Below are positions 3,905 through 5,046 of a stretch of DNA of 5,046 nucleotides, piece by piece (within the stretch, counting starts at the first letter, position 1; every line of letters starts with the position of its first letter). The translations under genes and the position numbers were made by a program. The notes below the pieces were generated by a model. It did not search any database and had not been told where the DNA came from. It worked only from the letters and a program-made list of their open reading frames with translations. Source of the DNA: Acidobacteriota bacterium (GTDB taxonomy: Bacteria; Acidobacteriota; Polarisedimenticolia; J045); contig JAMOQA010000603.1 in NCBI GenBank assembly GCA_027064265.1, forward strand, positions 1 through 5,046, written 5' to 3'.

Positions 3905-4863
3905 GGCAGGTTCAGTATACCCCTCCACCGATCCCGGAGGAGCGCGACCACCTCCCGCGCCAGCTCGTCCACCGGCCGCCGCGCGTCGAGCACCAGGTCG
4001 GTCGGCTCTCCCCGGAACCAGGTCCACTGCCGCTTCGCGTACCGGCGGGTGCTCCGCTGCACCCGCTCCACCAGGGTCAGGCCGTCCTCCGGCGCCTCTC
4101 CCCGCAGGGACGCCACCACCTCCCGGTAGCCGATCCCCTTGAGGGCGTTCGCCGTCGGGGGCACGCCGCGCGCGCCCAGGAGCCACCGCACCTCCGCGAC
4201 GAGCCCCCGGGCGAAGAAGCCCTCCACCCGCCGGTCGAGGCGCGCGTAGAGCTCCTCCCGCGGCATGTCGAGCATCACCCGGAACACCGGGAACCGGTCC
4301 GGCCCCCGCCAGGCCTCGCCCTGGAGCTCGGCAAGGGACCGGCCCGTCGAGAGCCGTACCTCCAGCGCCCGGACGATCCGCTTCTCGTCCCGCGGCCGCA
4401 CCCGGGAGGCGGAGGCCGGGTCGAGGCGGACGAGGACCCGGTGGAGCCAGGGGACCGAGTGCCGGTCGGCGAGGCGGCGCAACCGCGCGCGCAGGGCCTC
4501 GTCCCGGGGAGGCGCCGGCGCCAGGCCCTTGAGGAGGCCCCGCAGGTACATCCCGGTCCCCCCCGCGACCACCGGGAGCCTGCCCGCGCGCCAGGCCCAC
4601 CGGCACTCGGCCTCCGCGGACCGCACCCACCAGCCCATGTCCACGTCCCGGGTCGGCTCCACGGCGTCCACCAGCGCCCACGGATGCCGCCACTCCGCTC
4701 CCTCGGGCTTCGCCGCGGCCGCCCGCAGGTCCCGGTAGACCTGGACCGCGTCGCAGGAGACCAGCTGGACGCGCAGCAGGTCGGCGAGCCGGACAGCGAG
4801 GGCGGTCTTCCCGGTGCCGGTGGGACCGTAGATCGCGAGGACCGGGCCGCGACCGCCGGTCAC
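3901..4863 (-). CDS. miaA: tRNA dimethylallyltransferase MiaA
   Basis: MiaA transfers a dimethylallyl group from DMAPP to N6 of A37 in tRNAs reading U-starting codons, the step before MiaB thiolation. It is a cytoplasmic P-loop enzyme. The 320-residue chain (E. coli 316) has the Walker A motif GPTGTGKT (13-20), SCDAVQVY (36-43) with the conserved catalytic-site Asp (D38), GGTGMYLRGLLKGL (101-114), DEKRIVRALEV (159-169), GIGYREV (243-249) and TRRYAKRQWTWFR (272-284), all in family order. The usual IGTAKP reads AAAAKP (48-53), so the small Gly-Thr pair is lost. GTG at 4863 is chosen because it overlaps the stop of the small upstream ORF (GTGA at 4863-4860), repeating the overlap style of this operon. 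A GTG at 4881 would add six residues and has no better ribosome binding site. hfq follows with a 4-nt overlap. Confidence 0.93.
   Translation of the reverse strand: MTGGRGPVLAIYGPTGTGKTALAVRLADLLRVQLVSCDAVQVYRDLRAAAAKPEGAEWRHPWALVDAVEPTRDVDMGWWVRSAEAECRWAWRAGRLPVVAGGTGMYLRGLLKGLAPAPPRDEALRARLRRLADRHSVPWLHRVLVRLDPASASRVRPRDEKRIVRALEVRLSTGRSLAELQGEAWRGPDRFPVFRVMLDMPREELYARLDRRVEGFFARGLVAEVRWLLGARGVPPTANALKGIGYREVVASLRGEAPEDGLTLVERVQRSTRRYAKRQWTWFRGEPTDLVLDARRPVDELAREVVALLRDRWRGILNLP
3914..3919 (-). promoter_or_regulatory. Candidate -10 element (TATACT) inside the miaA end, for hfq
   Basis: On the minus strand TATACT (3919-3914) is followed by 9 nt and the hfq ATG. Transcription from it would start about 2-4 nt before the start codon, making a nearly leaderless hfq mRNA independent of the upstream operon. 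The same hexamer sits just upstream of the rimK ATG. No -35 is visible at standard spacing, and the site lies inside the last codons of miaA, so coding constraint could also explain it. Confidence 0.35.
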
Positions 4864-4997
4864 GGGGCGCCCCCGCTCCACGAGAGAACCACCCGGGCGG
4901 CCAGGCGCGCCGCGAGGAGGAGCAGCGCGACCGCCGCCAGGACGAAGAGGCCCCGGGCGGCGTCCCGGCCGGCGGCAGCGGGCTCCCGCCGGTTCAC
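4860..4997 (-). CDS. Putative 45-residue single-span membrane protein upstream of miaA
   Basis: I do not recognise this protein. It reads VNRREPAAAGRDAARG, then a hydrophobic segment LFVLAAVALLLLAARLAARV (17-36), then VLSWSGGAP. The basic N-terminus suggests either an N-in signal-anchor or a small inner-membrane protein. Support for it being real comes from three observations. The GTG start overlaps the upstream gene's stop (GTGA at 4997-4994). Its TGA overlaps the miaA GTG (GTGA at 4863-4860). Third codon positions are G or C in 43 of 45 codons. A GAGGGG run ends 5 nt before the start codon. Against it, open frames of this length arise readily in GC-rich DNA, and Ala/Leu/Arg-rich composition is expected in random GC-rich frames. 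It may accessorise the upstream gene product or serve mainly to couple translation. Confidence 0.5.
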   Translation of the reverse strand: MNRREPAAAGRDAARGLFVLAAVALLLLAARLAARVVLSWSGGAP

Positions 4998-5046
4998 CGC
5001 CTCCCCTCGCCCGGCCGGAACCGCACGAGCCGCACCCCGCTGTAGT
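4994..5046 (-). CDS. C-terminal end of an unidentified gene
   Basis: The last 16 residues, YSGVRLVRFRPGEGRR, end in a TGA that overlaps the GTG of the next small ORF by 4 nt. This overlap and the GC-rich third positions pick this frame over the two alternatives; one of those is the small membrane ORF and the other has no stop. The piece is too short for identification. A terminal G-x-R-L-V-R strand recalls some formylglycine-generating-enzyme-like (SUMF1) proteins, but that is only a guess. In many bacteria mutL precedes miaA, and this tail does not look like the MutL C-terminus. Confidence 0.45.
   Translation of the reverse strand, partial: YSGVRLVRFRPGEGRR

Noticed and set aside
3905..4693. 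Long N-terminal extension of hfq on the minus strand.
   Set aside because: It is an out-of-frame reading of miaA rich in Gly/Arg/Pro/Ala. The Hfq family starts at the ATG that overlaps the miaA stop.

Overview
This is a very GC-rich stretch (roughly 70% or more by eye, with GC-dominated third codon positions) from a diderm bacterium. The evidence for an outer membrane is a signal-peptide-bearing beta-barrel protein ending in phenylalanine. The gene set (single-domain proline dehydrogenase, ElbB, RimK, alginate-export-type porin, MiaA-Hfq) fits high-GC groups such as Acidobacteriota or deltaproteobacterial-type lineages. The phylum cannot be fixed from this window.

Layout. Positions 1-1018 (minus strand) hold a two-gene unit: elbB, then the N-terminal part of a proline dehydrogenase that runs off the left edge. 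The two share a 4-nt ATGA overlap. Positions 1019-1150 are a divergent promoter region with a TTGACA -35 for elbB, a TATACT placed so close to the rimK ATG that the rimK mRNA should be leaderless, and three copies of a CGGGGCGC element. Positions 1151-2092 (plus) encode a RimK-type alpha-L-glutamate ligase. Its stop codon lies inside a perfect TATAAT, the likely -10 of the next gene. A structured leader with two strong hairpins (2102-2164) precedes a 415-residue outer-membrane porin (2185-3432), which ends at a clear intrinsic terminator (3456-3486).

Positions 3487-3691 carry no gene but contain strong secondary structure, including a near-perfect 17/18-nt inverted repeat, between the convergent porin and hfq genes. 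Positions 3692-5046 (minus) are a tightly overlapping run: the end of an unidentified gene, a previously unlisted 45-codon single-membrane-span ORF, miaA and hfq. They are joined by GTGA, GTGA and ATGA overlaps. These overlaps also argue that miaA starts at the GTG at 4863 rather than the one at 4881.

Functionally, the right part is the conserved miaA-hfq RNA-modification and RNA-chaperone pair. The centre is an envelope transport gene with the signals of a strongly expressed mRNA. The left part combines proline catabolism with a DJ-1/PfpI-superfamily protein whose usual nucleophilic cysteine is missing. I see no CRISPR array, mobile element, tRNA or rRNA. The window does not show an obviously new multi-gene system. 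The points most worth following are the small membrane ORF in the miaA-hfq operon, the nucleophile-less ElbB, the divergent Hfq, the predicted leaderless starts and the structured non-coding elements.
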